Source: Streptomyces naganishii JCM 4654
GTDB taxonomy: Bacteria; Actinomycetota; Actinomycetes; Streptomycetales; Streptomycetaceae
Direction of reading: 5' to 3'
Length of the DNA stretch: 64,000 nt
NCBI RefSeq assembly: GCF_014650575.1
Contig: NZ_BMVF01000002.1
Location: forward strand, 434,001-498,000
Shown one piece after another: positions 19,467-27,965 of the stretch. The position numbers and the translations under genes are program-made. The notes below the pieces were generated by a model. The model was not told where the DNA came from, made no database searches, and saw only the letters and a list, made by a program, of their open reading frames with translations. Position 1 is the first letter of the stretch; each line of letters opens with the position of its first letter.

Positions 19467-20421
19467 GGTAGCCCAGCTGGGCCCTGCTCTCACTGCCGAG
19501 GGTGGCGGCGAGCTTGGCGATGTGCACACGCGCGGTGCGCACGTTCATGCCCAGCCGGTGGGCGATGACGGAGTCGGTGTGCCCCTCCACGAGCAGGCCC
19601 GCTATGGCCCGCTGGCGGGGCGTGATGCCGTCCGCGGAGGGCTGCTGGACGGCAGGGGGGTGCATCGGGGTGGCCAGCCGCCAGAACCGCTCGAAGGCGG
19701 TGACGAAGTACGTGATGAGGGCGGGGTGGCGGATCTCCAGGGCGAGGGTGCCGTCCTCGTTGGCGGGGACGTAGGCGACGGTGCGGTCGACGACGATGAG
19801 CCGGTCGGTGACCTCGTCGAGCGAGCGCGCCTCGACGTCGCCCCTGAGCTGCTCGTAGCGGGCGCGGGCGAGCGGGAGATGGCGGTGCGTGTGCTGGTAG
19901 AGGGTGCGGATGCGGCCGCCGCGGTCGAGCAGGGCCTGGTCGCGGACCATGGAGATGGCCTCCGCGGTCTCGGCGCGCTCGTTGCTGACGCGGCGCACGG
20001 GCGGCTGGACGCACAGGCACTCGCCGGACGCGTCGGCCATCGCCGCGTCGATGGCCCGGTTGATCCGCTCGGTGCCGCTCAGCAGCCGGAACGCGGAGGT
20101 CTCCGGGGTACGCGGCTGCCGGCCGCCGAGGCGCAGCAGGGGCGCGAAGCTCTCCGTGAGCCGCTCCTCCCGGCGCCGTTCGTCCGCTATGCGCTCGGCC
20201 GTGGCGCGCAGCAGCCGGTGCAGCGCGGTGGCCGGGGCGACGGGCTCCAGCCGGCCGGGTTCGTCGACCGCGGGGTGCAGCAGCCCGAAGTCGACCAGGC
20301 AGGGCGCCTCCTGAGCCTCCTCGGCGGGCAGCCGGCCGTCGCGCAGGGCGCGTTCGTACAGTGCCGTTCCCGCGGAGCACAGGTCGGCCGCGCCGTGCTC
20401 CGGATGGGGTGCCGGGCTCAC
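19420..20421 (-). CDS. LuxR-type transcriptional regulator, paralogue 2
   Basis: 333 residues starting at a GTG (MSPAPHPEHG) with GGAAGGGAC just upstream. Same plan as paralogues 1 and 3: N-terminal CLVDFGLLHP, middle SLDEVTDRLIVVDRTVAYVPANEDGTLALEIRHPAL, C-terminal HTH (QRAIAGLLVEGHTDSVIAHRLGMNVRTARVHIAKLAATLG). It lies 20 bp after paralogue 3 on the same strand, so both are probably one operon. The much longer frame upstream belongs to paralogue 3's shadow. Confidence 0.85.
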   Translation of the reverse strand: MSPAPHPEHGAADLCSAGTALYERALRDGRLPAEEAQEAPCLVDFGLLHPAVDEPGRLEPVAPATALHRLLRATAERIADERRREERLTESFAPLLRLGGRQPRTPETSAFRLLSGTERINRAIDAAMADASGECLCVQPPVRRVSNERAETAEAISMVRDQALLDRGGRIRTLYQHTHRHLPLARARYEQLRGDVEARSLDEVTDRLIVVDRTVAYVPANEDGTLALEIRHPALITYFVTAFERFWRLATPMHPPAVQQPSADGITPRQRAIAGLLVEGHTDSVIAHRLGMNVRTARVHIAKLAATLGSESRAQLGYLIGRSGILDPQHRER

Positions 20422-20441
20422 TGGGGTCCCTTCCGTCGGTG

Positions 20442-21386
20442 TCAGTGCCCCTGCTCCAGGATTCCCGACTGCGCGATGAGATAGCCCAGTTGGGCGCGGC
20501 TGCCGCTGCCCAGCGCGGTGGCCAGCTTGGCGATGTGGGCGCGGCAGGTGCGGACGTTCATGCCGAGCCGGCGCGCGATGGCCTCGTCGACGTGGCCCTC
20601 GACGAGGAGCTTGGCGATGGAGTGCTGGATCTCCGTGATGCCGTCGGGCGCGGTCTCGTAGGGGGCGCCGGCGCTGAGGGGGACCGCTCGGCTCCACATG
20701 AACTCGAAGACCTTGATCAGGTAGCGGACCAGGCCGGGGTGGCGCAGTTCCAGGGCGACCTGCTGGTCGTCCCGGGTGGGGATGAAGGCGACCGTCTCGT
20801 CGCAGATGATCAGGCGCTCCACCAGTTCGTCGATGGAGCGGTACTCCACCTTGCCGTCGGCGAGCTGGGCGGCGTAGGCGAGTTTCTCCTGGCTGTAGCG
20901 GGCGGTGTGCTGGTACAGGGTGCGGATGCGCACCCCGCGCTCGATCAGGGGGCGGTCGCGCTCCAGGCCGCGCAGGACGCTGCGCTCGGAGACCCGGTCG
21001 CTGGGCTGGACGGTGAGCATCTCCGTGTGGCACTGGGCGGTGGCGAGGTTGAGCGCGGTGTTGATCCGCTCGCCGCCCTCGAGGACCGTGATCGAGCCGC
21101 CGCCGGACGCCGACTGGCCGCCCAGGGCCATGAACGGCTCAAAGGCGTCCGCGATCTCGCTGGCCGCCTGGCGGCGCTCGTTGATCTCCCGTTCGATGGG
21201 GGTGAGGCGCTGGGCCAGGGCGAGCGCCGGAGGCACCGGGCGCAGCCAGTTGGGGTCGTCGGGATCGGGGTGGAGCAGGGCGAACTCCATCAGGCAGGGC
21301 GCGGGTTCCGCGTCCGTGCGGGCGATCCGCCCGGCGCGCAGCGCCGCCGCGTACAGACGACTGCCTTCCGGGCACAGCTCGTTCAT
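20442..21386 (-). CDS. LuxR-type transcriptional regulator, paralogue 3
   Basis: 314 residues from ATG 21386 (MNELCPEGSRLYAAALRAGR). In-frame alternatives are TTG at 21425, which would match paralogue 2 in length, and ATG at 21452; none has a convincing ribosome-binding site. Middle domain SIDELVERLIICDETVAFIPTRDDQQVALELRHPGL; HTH HSIAKLLVEGHVDEAIARRLGMNVRTCRAHIAKLATALG. It is the first gene of a two-gene operon and is divergent from the small exported peptide gene, with a direct-repeat element in between. Confidence 0.84.
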   Translation of the reverse strand: MNELCPEGSRLYAAALRAGRIARTDAEPAPCLMEFALLHPDPDDPNWLRPVPPALALAQRLTPIEREINERRQAASEIADAFEPFMALGGQSASGGGSITVLEGGERINTALNLATAQCHTEMLTVQPSDRVSERSVLRGLERDRPLIERGVRIRTLYQHTARYSQEKLAYAAQLADGKVEYRSIDELVERLIICDETVAFIPTRDDQQVALELRHPGLVRYLIKVFEFMWSRAVPLSAGAPYETAPDGITEIQHSIAKLLVEGHVDEAIARRLGMNVRTCRAHIAKLATALGSGSRAQLGYLIAQSGILEQGH

Positions 21387-21446
21387 CGCATGGGGATGTG
21401 TCGCTTTTATGTGATTCGTAGCCAAATCTCCACCCCCCAGGGTCCT

Positions 21447-21463
21447 GAACATGCAGGAACATG
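21447..21463. promoter_or_regulatory. GAACATG direct repeats, candidate operator
   Basis: GAACATG occurs at 21447-21453 and 21457-21463, 10 bp apart (one helical turn), in the region between the divergent LuxR paralogue 3 and exported-peptide genes. Confidence 0.35.
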
Positions 21464-21538
21464 ATGCACCGATTGTGTGGCCATGACGTGCCCGAATGAG
21501 CCATCGTCATACGTGACGGGGGAAAAGGGGACCTTCAA

Positions 21539-21742
21539 GTGAGGACGAAGCCGATTATGCGTAACAGACTGCTTCGCTCGGTGCTTGTCGCCGCCTTCTC
21601 CGCCGTTGTTGCCCTCGGCGCGCTGAGCGGCCTCTCCGGTGCGAAGAGCGATGTTCGGGCGAACAGCACCTGGCCGTTGGTGGCCCAGAACTCCGCGACC
21701 GCCGGCGGTGCGAGCGCCGCGACAGGTGGATCCGGGAGCTGA
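21539..21742 (+). CDS. Small exported peptide precursor
   Basis: 67 residues from a GTG start with AAGGGG about 9 nt upstream. Residues 1-11 are basic (MRTKPIMRNRL) and are followed by a hydrophobic signal core (VLVAAFSAVVALGALSGL), leaving a mature peptide of about 30 residues that contains ANSTWPLVAQNS and a Gly/Ser/Ala tail. No known family is recognised. The stop is followed after one base by the start of the Rieske-like gene, and the gene is divergent from LuxR paralogue 3. A secreted signal sensed through the LuxR proteins is one possibility (inference). Confidence 0.7.
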   Translation: MRTKPIMRNRLLRSVLVAAFSAVVALGALSGLSGAKSDVRANSTWPLVAQNSATAGGASAATGGSGS

Positions 21743-21743
21743 T

Positions 21744-22079
21744 GTGACCACACCACCCGACGACCGGTCCTTCCGTCGAGAGATGGCCACCGCGTACCGC
21801 TCCGGCTGGCACTTCATCGACCTGGTCACCGCCATCCCCCACAGCGGTGACTCGCTGATGGTGGCCGTCTTCGGTGAGCCGGTCGTCGTCACGCGGGACG
21901 AGGACGGAGACGTACGGGCGTACCGGTGTCTGCGACGTCCTCGGGGGGCGCCGCAGCCGGTACGGTGTGCCATCCGATACGGAATGATCTTCGTCAACCT
22001 GGACCAGCGGGACCACCGGCAGGTGGCGCCGGAGCCCGCCGACATCAGGACCATCTCAGCCACCCCCCGCAGTGCCTGA
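21744..22079 (+). CDS. Small Rieske-derived protein lacking iron ligands
   Basis: 111 residues from GTG, with GGGAG upstream, directly after the peptide gene. The sequence follows the N-terminus of Rieske ring-hydroxylating oxygenases (REMATAYRSGWHFIDLVTAIP, GDSLMVAVFGEPVVVTRDEDG, VRAY, IRYGMIFVNLD). Where CxHRG and the second CxxH ligand pair should be, it has CLRRPRGAPQPVRC and then the late strand, so the 2Fe-2S site is missing. Either a decayed enzyme or a small protein that reuses the fold. A strong terminator follows. Confidence 0.68.
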   Translation: MTTPPDDRSFRREMATAYRSGWHFIDLVTAIPHSGDSLMVAVFGEPVVVTRDEDGDVRAYRCLRRPRGAPQPVRCAIRYGMIFVNLDQRDHRQVAPEPADIRTISATPRSA

Positions 22080-22122
22080 CGCGATTCCCCCGTCGTAACA
22101 GATCGCTCAGGTGCTTCCCCCC

Positions 22123-22163
22123 GCAGCGGCGTCACCGTGACCTGAACACGGTGACGCCGCTGC
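22123..22163 (+). terminator. Terminator of the peptide/Rieske-like operon
   Basis: A perfect 17-bp stem (GCAGCGGCGTCACCGTG and its complement) with a 7-nt loop, 43 bp after the stop codon. Confidence 0.88.
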
Positions 22164-22247
22164 AGCTTTGCCCGGAACATCCGGGTATCACCCCCGCCGC
22201 GTCCTGGCCGGAATCCGCCGCTCGCGCGCCCGCCGCCGTCCGGCGGT

Positions 22248-22667
22248 TCAGCCACGGCCCAGCGCCCTGGTGAGCTCGATCTCGATCACCACGCGGGACG
22301 GTTTGGGCGCCGGCGTCCGCTCGTAGCGCTCGGCGTAGCGCCGTACCGCCTCCTCGACGCGGTCCGGCTCGGTGCGGACGTACGCGCGGCCCTCCAGCGT
22401 CGCCCAGCGCCGCCCGTCCACCTGGCACACCGCCACCGGCGCCCCCCGCTCGCCGGCCGCCAGCACGTTCGCCGCCTTGGCGCTCGCCTTGTCGGTGATC
22501 ACCCGCGCCAGCCGTTCCCGCGGGTCGTACGTCACCCCGACCGGGACGACGTGCGGGGTGCCGTCGGGGCGCAGCGTCGTCAGCGTGCACAGGTGCCGCT
22601 CCCGCCAGAAGCTCAGGTACGCCGCGTCGGGTGCGCCGGGGTCCAGGGAATACGTGGTGGAGGCCAT
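22248..22667 (-). CDS. PPOX-class FMN/F420-dependent protein
   Basis: 139 residues, a pyridoxamine-5'-phosphate-oxidase-like split barrel: YLSFWRERHLCTLTTLRPDGTPHVVPVGVTYD, VITDKASAKAANVLAAGERGAPVAVCQVDGRRWATLEGRAYV. In actinobacteria this class often binds F420 or FMN and reduces varied substrates; the substrate is not apparent. It starts at ATG 22667 and is divergent from clpB, about 60 bp from the HAIR site. Confidence 0.82.
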   Translation of the reverse strand: MASTTYSLDPGAPDAAYLSFWRERHLCTLTTLRPDGTPHVVPVGVTYDPRERLARVITDKASAKAANVLAAGERGAPVAVCQVDGRRWATLEGRAYVRTEPDRVEEAVRRYAERYERTPAPKPSRVVIEIELTRALGRG

Positions 22668-22728
22668 GCACCGGAACCTAACCCGCCGGCCCTGGCGAGT
22701 CCCAGCCGCACGGCATGGCGACCTCTGC

Positions 22729-22749
22729 CTTGAGTGGAATAGACTCAAC
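22729..22749. promoter_or_regulatory. HAIR operator of clpB
   Basis: CTTGAGT-N7-ACTCAAC, one mismatch from the perfect HAIR found at dnaK, 73 bp upstream of the clpB start and over the likely -35 region. It places clpB under HspR. Confidence 0.9.
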
Positions 22750-22821
22750 TTTGTGTACGCTGTATGAGTCAGCACTGGGAGACGTGGCAGAGCACCGACG
22801 CCAAGGAGGAGAGAAGCGACC

Positions 22822-25419
22822 GTGGACGCCGAGCTGACCAACAGGAGCCGGGACGCCATCAACGCGGCCGGCAACCGGGCCGTGACGGGGGGACATCCCG
22901 ATCTCACCCCCGCCCACCTGCTCCTCGCGCTGCTCGAGGGACAGGACAACGAGAACATCATCGACCTGCTGTCGGCCGTCGACGCCGACCAGGCGTCCGT
23001 GCGCGCCGGCGCCGAGCGCGTGCTCGCGTCCCTGCCCAGCGTGACCGGTTCCACCGTCGCGCCGCCGCAGCCCAACCGTGAGCTGCTCGCGGTGATCGCG
23101 GACGCGCAGAGCCGGGCGCGCGACCTCGGCGACGACTACCTGTCCACCGAGCACCTGCTCATCGGCATCGCGGCCAAGGGCGGCGCGGCCGGAGAGGTGC
23201 TCGAGCGGCAGGGCGCCGGCGCGAAGAAGCTGCAAGAGGCGTTCCAGAAGGCGAGGGGAGGGCGCCGGGTGACCACAGCGGACCCCGAGGGCCAGTACAA
23301 GGCACTCGAGAAGTTCGGCACCGACTTCACCGCCGCGGCGCGTGAGGGCAGGCTGGACCCGGTCATCGGCCGGGACCAGGAGATCCGCCGCGTCGTGCAG
23401 GTGCTGTCCCGCCGCACCAAGAACAACCCGGTCCTCATCGGCGAGCCGGGTGTCGGCAAGACCGCCGTGGTGGAGGGCCTCGCCCAGCGGATCGTCAAGG
23501 GCGACGTGCCCGAGTCCCTGAAGGACAAGCGGCTGGTCGCGCTCGACCTCGGCGCGATGGTCGCGGGCGCGAAGTACCGCGGCGAGTTCGAGGAGCGGCT
23601 CAAGACCGTCCTCGCCGAGATCAAGGACTCCGACGGCCGGATCATCACCTTCATCGACGAGTTGCACACCGTCGTCGGCGCGGGCGCCGGCGGCGACTCC
23701 GCCATGGACGCCGGCAACATGCTCAAGCCGATGCTGGCCCGCGGCGAGCTGCGCATGGTCGGCGCGACCACGCTCGACGAGTACCGCGAGCGGATCGAGA
23801 AGGACCCGGCGCTGGAGCGGCGCTTCCAGCAGGTGCTGGTCGCCGAGCCGACCGTCGAGGACTCCATCGCGATCCTGCGCGGCCTCAAGGGACGTTACGA
23901 GGCCCACCACAAGGTGCAGATCGCGGACAGCGCGCTGGTGGCCGCCGCGACCCTGTCCGACCGCTACATCACCTCCCGCTTCCTGCCCGACAAGGCCATC
24001 GACCTCGTCGACGAGGCCGCCTCCCGGCTCCGTATGGAGATCGACTCCTCGCCCGTCGAGATCGACGAGCTCCAGCGCGCCGTCGACCGGCTGCGCATGG
24101 AGGAGCTGGCCCTGGACAAGGAGACCGACGCGGCCTCGCGCGAGCGGCTGGAGAAGCTGCGCCGCGACCTCGCCGACAAGGAGGAGGAGCTGCGCGGCCT
24201 GACCGCCCGCTGGGAGAAGGAGAAGCAGTCCCTCAACCGGGTCGGTGAGCTGAAGGAACGGCTCGACGACCTGCGCGGCCAGGCCGAACGCGCCCAGCGC
24301 GACGGCGACTTCGACACCGCATCCAAGCTGCTGTACGGGGAGATCCCGACCCTGGAGAAGGAGCTGGAGGCCGCCTCGCGCGCCGAGGAGGAGGCCGCCA
24401 AGGACACCATGGTCAAGGAGGAGGTCGGCCCCGACGACATCGCCGACGTGGTCGCCTCCTGGACCGGCATCCCCGCCGGGCGCCTGCTGGAGGGCGAGAC
24501 GCAGAAGCTGCTGCGCATGGAGGACGAGATCGGCAAGCGGCTGATCGGCCAGGGCGAGGCCGTGCGCGCCGTCTCCGACGCCGTGCGGCGCAGCCGCGCC
24601 GGGATCGCCGACCCCGACCGGCCGACGGGCTCCTTCCTCTTCCTCGGCCCGACCGGTGTCGGCAAGACCGAACTGGCCAAGGCGCTCGCCGACTTCCTCT
24701 TCGACGACGAGCGGGCCATGGTCCGCATCGACATGTCCGAGTACGGCGAGAAGCACAGCGTGGCCCGCCTGGTCGGCGCCCCGCCCGGATACGTCGGCTA
24801 CGAGGAGGGCGGCCAGCTCACCGAGGCGGTGCGCCGGCGCCCGTACAGCGTGGTGCTGCTGGACGAGGTGGAGAAGGCCCACCCGGAGGTCTTCGACGTC
24901 CTCCTCCAGGTGCTGGACGACGGCCGCCTGACGGACGGCCAGGGCCGTACGGTCGACTTCCGCAACACCATCCTGGTGCTCACCTCGAACCTGGGCAGCC
25001 AGTACCTGGTCGACCCGGTCACCAGTGAGCAGGAGAAGAAGGAGCAGGTCCTGGAGGTGGTCCGCGCCTCCTTCAAGCCCGAGTTCCTCAACCGCCTGGA
25101 CGACCTGGTGGTCTTCTCGGCGCTGACCAAGGAGGAGCTGAGCCGGATCGCCGAGCTCGCCATCGGCCGCCTCGCCAAGCGGCTGTCCGAGCGGCGCCTG
25201 ACGCTGGACGTCACGCCCGAGGCGCTGGCCTGGCTCGCCGACGAGGGCATGGACCCGGCCTACGGCGCCCGTCCGCTGCGGCGCCTGGTGCAGACGGCCA
25301 TCGGCGACCGGCTGGCCAAGGAGATCCTCTCCGGCGAGGTCAAGGACGGCGACACGGTCCGCGTCGACCGCTTCGGCGACGGGCTGCTGGTGGGCCCGGC
25401 GACGGGCAAGACGCTGTAG
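22822..25419 (+). CDS. clpB: Disaggregase ClpB (Hsp100)
   Basis: 865 residues. N-terminal Clp-N repeats (to ~145), AAA1 with Walker A GEPGVGKT and Walker [11 protein letters not shown], the long middle coiled coil (~400-520) typical of ClpB, AAA2 with Walker A GPTGVGKT and Walker [15 protein letters not shown], and the C-terminal D2 domain. It has no ClpP-binding IGF loop signature that I could see. It works with DnaK to rescue aggregates. GTG start with GGAGGAGAG upstream. HspR-regulated through the HAIR at 22729-22749. Confidence 0.98.
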   Translation: MDAELTNRSRDAINAAGNRAVTGGHPDLTPAHLLLALLEGQDNENIIDLLSAVDADQASVRAGAERVLASLPSVTGSTVAPPQPNRELLAVIADAQSRARDLGDDYLSTEHLLIGIAAKGGAAGEVLERQGAGAKKLQEAFQKARGGRRVTTADPEGQYKALEKFGTDFTAAAREGRLDPVIGRDQEIRRVVQVLSRRTKNNPVLIGEPGVGKTAVVEGLAQRIVKGDVPESLKDKRLVALDLGAMVAGAKYRGEFEERLKTVLAEIKDSDGRIITFIDELHTVVGAGAGGDSAMDAGNMLKPMLARGELRMVGATTLDEYRERIEKDPALERRFQQVLVAEPTVEDSIAILRGLKGRYEAHHKVQIADSALVAAATLSDRYITSRFLPDKAIDLVDEAASRLRMEIDSSPVEIDELQRAVDRLRMEELALDKETDAASRERLEKLRRDLADKEEELRGLTARWEKEKQSLNRVGELKERLDDLRGQAERAQRDGDFDTASKLLYGEIPTLEKELEAASRAEEEAAKDTMVKEEVGPDDIADVVASWTGIPAGRLLEGETQKLLRMEDEIGKRLIGQGEAVRAVSDAVRRSRAGIADPDRPTGSFLFLGPTGVGKTELAKALADFLFDDERAMVRIDMSEYGEKHSVARLVGAPPGYVGYEEGGQLTEAVRRRPYSVVLLDEVEKAHPEVFDVLLQVLDDGRLTDGQGRTVDFRNTILVLTSNLGSQYLVDPVTSEQEKKEQVLEVVRASFKPEFLNRLDDLVVFSALTKEELSRIAELAIGRLAKRLSERRLTLDVTPEALAWLADEGMDPAYGARPLRRLVQTAIGDRLAKEILSGEVKDGDTVRVDRFGDGLLVGPATGKTL

Positions 25420-25441
25420 GGCCGCCCGCCCACGCGCCCGC

Positions 25442-25476
25442 GCGGCCCGTCACCCGGCAGCCGGGTGGCGGGCCGC
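25442..25476. terminator. Bidirectional terminator
   Basis: A 16-bp stem (one mismatch) around the loop CAG between the convergent clpB and the following minus-strand gene. Confidence 0.85.
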
Positions 25477-25481
25477 CGCGC

Positions 25482-26003
25482 TCATGTCGTGAACGCCGCG
25501 AAGTCGACCAGGGCGGTGCCGGCGTCCTCGTACGTCACGTTCACCTGTACGGCGTCGGCGCCCACCCCTTCCGGCAGGCCCCGCGTGCAGCTCAGCTCCA
25601 GACACAGGTCCGCGTCGTCGGCGCAGAACTCCGTCTCCGGCGCCGGGGCGTCCGGGTAGGTGCGGCGCAGCCAGTCGCGGACCCCGGCCCGCGGCATCCG
25701 GAAGTCCGCGCTGTAGGAGACGTCCTGCCAGCTCTGCTCCACGCACCCCCCGACCGGCGTGGCGCCGTCGGGAAGGGCCGCCCCGCCGAAGGCCAGCGCC
25801 CGCGTGCAGGAGACCGCCTTGGGTCCTCCGCCGAGTGGGTACTCGGAGTCGGAGAAGATCATGCCCAGGAAGGCGACGAGGAAGGGGAGCAGAGCCATGG
25901 CCGGCAGCACCGCGACCGCCGCGACCAGCCACCACCTCGTCCGGCCGCGCGGCGCCTTCTCGGCGCCTGGCCGTTCGGCCCTTCCGGTTCGTGTCCGGGA
26001 CAT
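25482..26003 (-). CDS. Hypothetical membrane-anchored protein
   Basis: 173 residues. Basic N-terminus (MSRTRTGRAERPGAEKAPRG), one membrane segment (WWLVAAVAVLPAMALLPFLV, about 25-48), then an extracytoplasmic domain with several Cys (SCTRA, GGCVEQ, EFCADDADLCLELSCTRG) that could form disulfides. No family recognised. ATG 26003 is preferred to 26036 because the extra residues repeat simple sequence. Alone between a terminator and the divergent YbjN gene. Confidence 0.65.
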   Translation of the reverse strand: MSRTRTGRAERPGAEKAPRGRTRWWLVAAVAVLPAMALLPFLVAFLGMIFSDSEYPLGGGPKAVSCTRALAFGGAALPDGATPVGGCVEQSWQDVSYSADFRMPRAGVRDWLRRTYPDAPAPETEFCADDADLCLELSCTRGLPEGVGADAVQVNVTYEDAGTALVDFAAFTT

Positions 26004-26144
26004 GACCCCCACCCCCACCCGCCGCCCGACGTCCACCCGTCGGCCGGATCATGTCAGCCCAGGGCTGACAAGCGCCCGGCGGGCTTGCCACGCCCCTCCC
26101 CGCATGGGGGAGGATGGCGGGATCCGTACGAAGGGAAAAACACG

Positions 26145-26675
26145 GTGAGCATCGACCCGTCCTCGATTCCGAACTTCGGGGGCCAGCCCGAGCCGCAGCC
26201 CCAAGGACCGGCGGGCCCCGTCGTCCCGGATCAGGACCTCGTGAAGCAGCTCCTCGACCAGATGGAGCTCAAGTACGTCGTGGACGACGAGGGCGACCTC
26301 GCGGCGCCGTGGGAGCAGTTCCGCACGTACTTCATGTTCCGCGGCGAGGACGACCAGCAGGTCTTCTCGGTACGGACGTTCTACGACCGGCCCCACAAGA
26401 TCGACGAGAAGCCGCAGCTGCTGGAATCCATCGACGACTGGAACCGCCGGACGCTGTGGCCCAAGGTCTACAGCCACACCCACGACGACGGCACCGTCCG
26501 CCTCATCGGCGAGGCGCAGATGCTGATCGGCATGGGCGTGAGCCTGGAGCACTTCGTCTCCTCCACGGTCAGCTGGGTGCGCGCCGCGATCGAGTTCGAC
26601 CGCTGGCTCGTCGAGCAGCTCGGCCTGGAGCAGGACGTCAACGAGGCCGACGAGCCCGGGGACGACGAGGAGTAG
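26145..26675 (+). CDS. YbjN-domain protein
   Basis: 176 residues from GTG (MSIDPSSIPNFGG), with AAGGGAAAA upstream. The YbjN/DUF1790-like fold is seen in VKQLLDQMELKYVVDDEGDL, FRTYFMFRGEDDQQVFSVRTFYD, WNRRTLWPKVYSHTHDDGTVRL and MGVSLEHFVSSTVSWV. It resembles type III secretion chaperone folds; in actinobacteria its role is unknown. The tail is acidic. Confidence 0.82.
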   Translation: MSIDPSSIPNFGGQPEPQPQGPAGPVVPDQDLVKQLLDQMELKYVVDDEGDLAAPWEQFRTYFMFRGEDDQQVFSVRTFYDRPHKIDEKPQLLESIDDWNRRTLWPKVYSHTHDDGTVRLIGEAQMLIGMGVSLEHFVSSTVSWVRAAIEFDRWLVEQLGLEQDVNEADEPGDDEE

Positions 26676-26682
26676 TCCTCGC

Positions 26683-26717
26683 ACGCGGGCCACGGGCGAG
26701 GCGCGTGGCACCCGCGT
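26683..26717. terminator. Bidirectional terminator
   Basis: ACGCGGG...CCCGCGT stem with an inner CACG/CGTG pairing, between the convergent YbjN and mannosyltransferase-like genes. Confidence 0.65.
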
Positions 26718-26723
26718 CAGGCC

Positions 26724-27944
26724 TTACAACGGCGTGTGCGTGATCACCACGAGATACGCCCCGTAGGCGAACGAGAGCCCGGCCAGGGCGCCGGCCACCG
26801 CGGCCGCGTGCCAGGGCCGGGCTCTCGCCGTGCGCACCAGGGCGCGGGCCGGCGGCAGCAGCAGCGGGAAGGCGGGCAGCAGGAAGCGCGGCTTGCACTG
26901 GAAGAAGCCCGAGCCGCCGCAGGCCACGACGAGGAGCGCGCCGCTGTGGACGACCAGCGGCAGGGGCGCGAGGTCGAGGATCAGCAGCGCGTACAGCAGC
27001 ACGCCCGCCGCCACCAGCACCAGGGCCGCGAAGAACAGGAACGCGTCGTGGTGCAGCAGCAGGTGCTTGACGAAGCGCAGCGCGCCGACGCCGAAGTCGA
27101 AGCGGGAGCCCCACAGCCGCTGGAGGCGGAAGTAGCCGCCGAGGGTGTCGCCGGTGCGGCGGCCCGCCCACAGCACGTAACCGGTCCAGCCCAGCGGGGC
27201 CAGCGCCACGCCCGTCCACAGCCTGTGGGAAACGCGGCCCCGGGCCCGCCACACGGCCGGCGCCGCCGCGGCGAGCACGGCGAGGGCCACCGCGAAGCCG
27301 TTGGGCCGCGACAGCCCGGCCAGCGCGGCCAGCGCTCCCGCCCACACCCAGCGCCCGGTGAGCACCGCGTACAGCGACCAGGCGGCGAAGGCGGTGAGCA
27401 CGGGCTCGCTGTACCCCATCGACAGCACCACCGAGTGCGGCAGCAGGCCCCACAGCACGGTGAGGGCGGTGCCGACGGCCCGCCCGTGCACCCGGTCCCC
27501 GACCGCGTAAATCCCCCAGGCGGCCGCGGTCGCCGCCAGCCAGGACACCACCAGGCCGGCCGCGCCCCCGCCCAGCGGGAACACCGTGCGGACGGCGCGG
27601 ATCAGCGCCGGGTAGAGCGGGAAGAACGCCAGGTCGTTGTGGACGACTCCGGGACGCGGGCGCTCGACGGCGCCGTAACCGTGAACAGCGATCCGCAGGT
27701 ACCACAGCGAGTCCCAGGACCGCCCGAGCAGCGCGGCCGGATCCTTGCCGTGCGTCCAGGCGGCCACCGCCACGACACCCACCCCGGCGACCCGCACCGC
27801 GGTGAACAGCGCGGCCGCCAGGACCGCGGACCGCAGCACCCCCTTCCCCCCGGCCTCCGGCTGGGCGACGGAAAGGGGCGACGGCAGGAGGCTGAGGCGG
27901 CTCACATGCGCATATTGCGGTACGGAACCGGCGCACCGCCCCAT
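26724..27944 (-). CDS. PIG-V-like mannosyltransferase family membrane protein
   Basis: 406 residues, about nine membrane segments. WDSLWYLRIAVHGYG and AFFPLYPALIRAV are the family's N-terminal motifs (Asp after the first segment, then a FPLYP loop), with STRPN-like LSRPNGFAVAL later. This is the GT-C type used for polyprenyl-phosphate-mannose-dependent mannosylation at the outer face of the membrane. The acceptor is unknown. Start uncertain: ATG 27944 or GTG 27905, neither with a clear ribosome-binding site. It follows the aminotransferase gene by 21 bp on the same strand. Confidence 0.8.
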   Translation of the reverse strand: MGRCAGSVPQYAHVSRLSLLPSPLSVAQPEAGGKGVLRSAVLAAALFTAVRVAGVGVVAVAAWTHGKDPAALLGRSWDSLWYLRIAVHGYGAVERPRPGVVHNDLAFFPLYPALIRAVRTVFPLGGGAAGLVVSWLAATAAAWGIYAVGDRVHGRAVGTALTVLWGLLPHSVVLSMGYSEPVLTAFAAWSLYAVLTGRWVWAGALAALAGLSRPNGFAVALAVLAAAAPAVWRARGRVSHRLWTGVALAPLGWTGYVLWAGRRTGDTLGGYFRLQRLWGSRFDFGVGALRFVKHLLLHHDAFLFFAALVLVAAGVLLYALLILDLAPLPLVVHSGALLVVACGGSGFFQCKPRFLLPAFPLLLPPARALVRTARARPWHAAAVAGALAGLSFAYGAYLVVITHTPL

Positions 27945-27965
27945 TGCAGCCCAAGCGGCGGCGTG

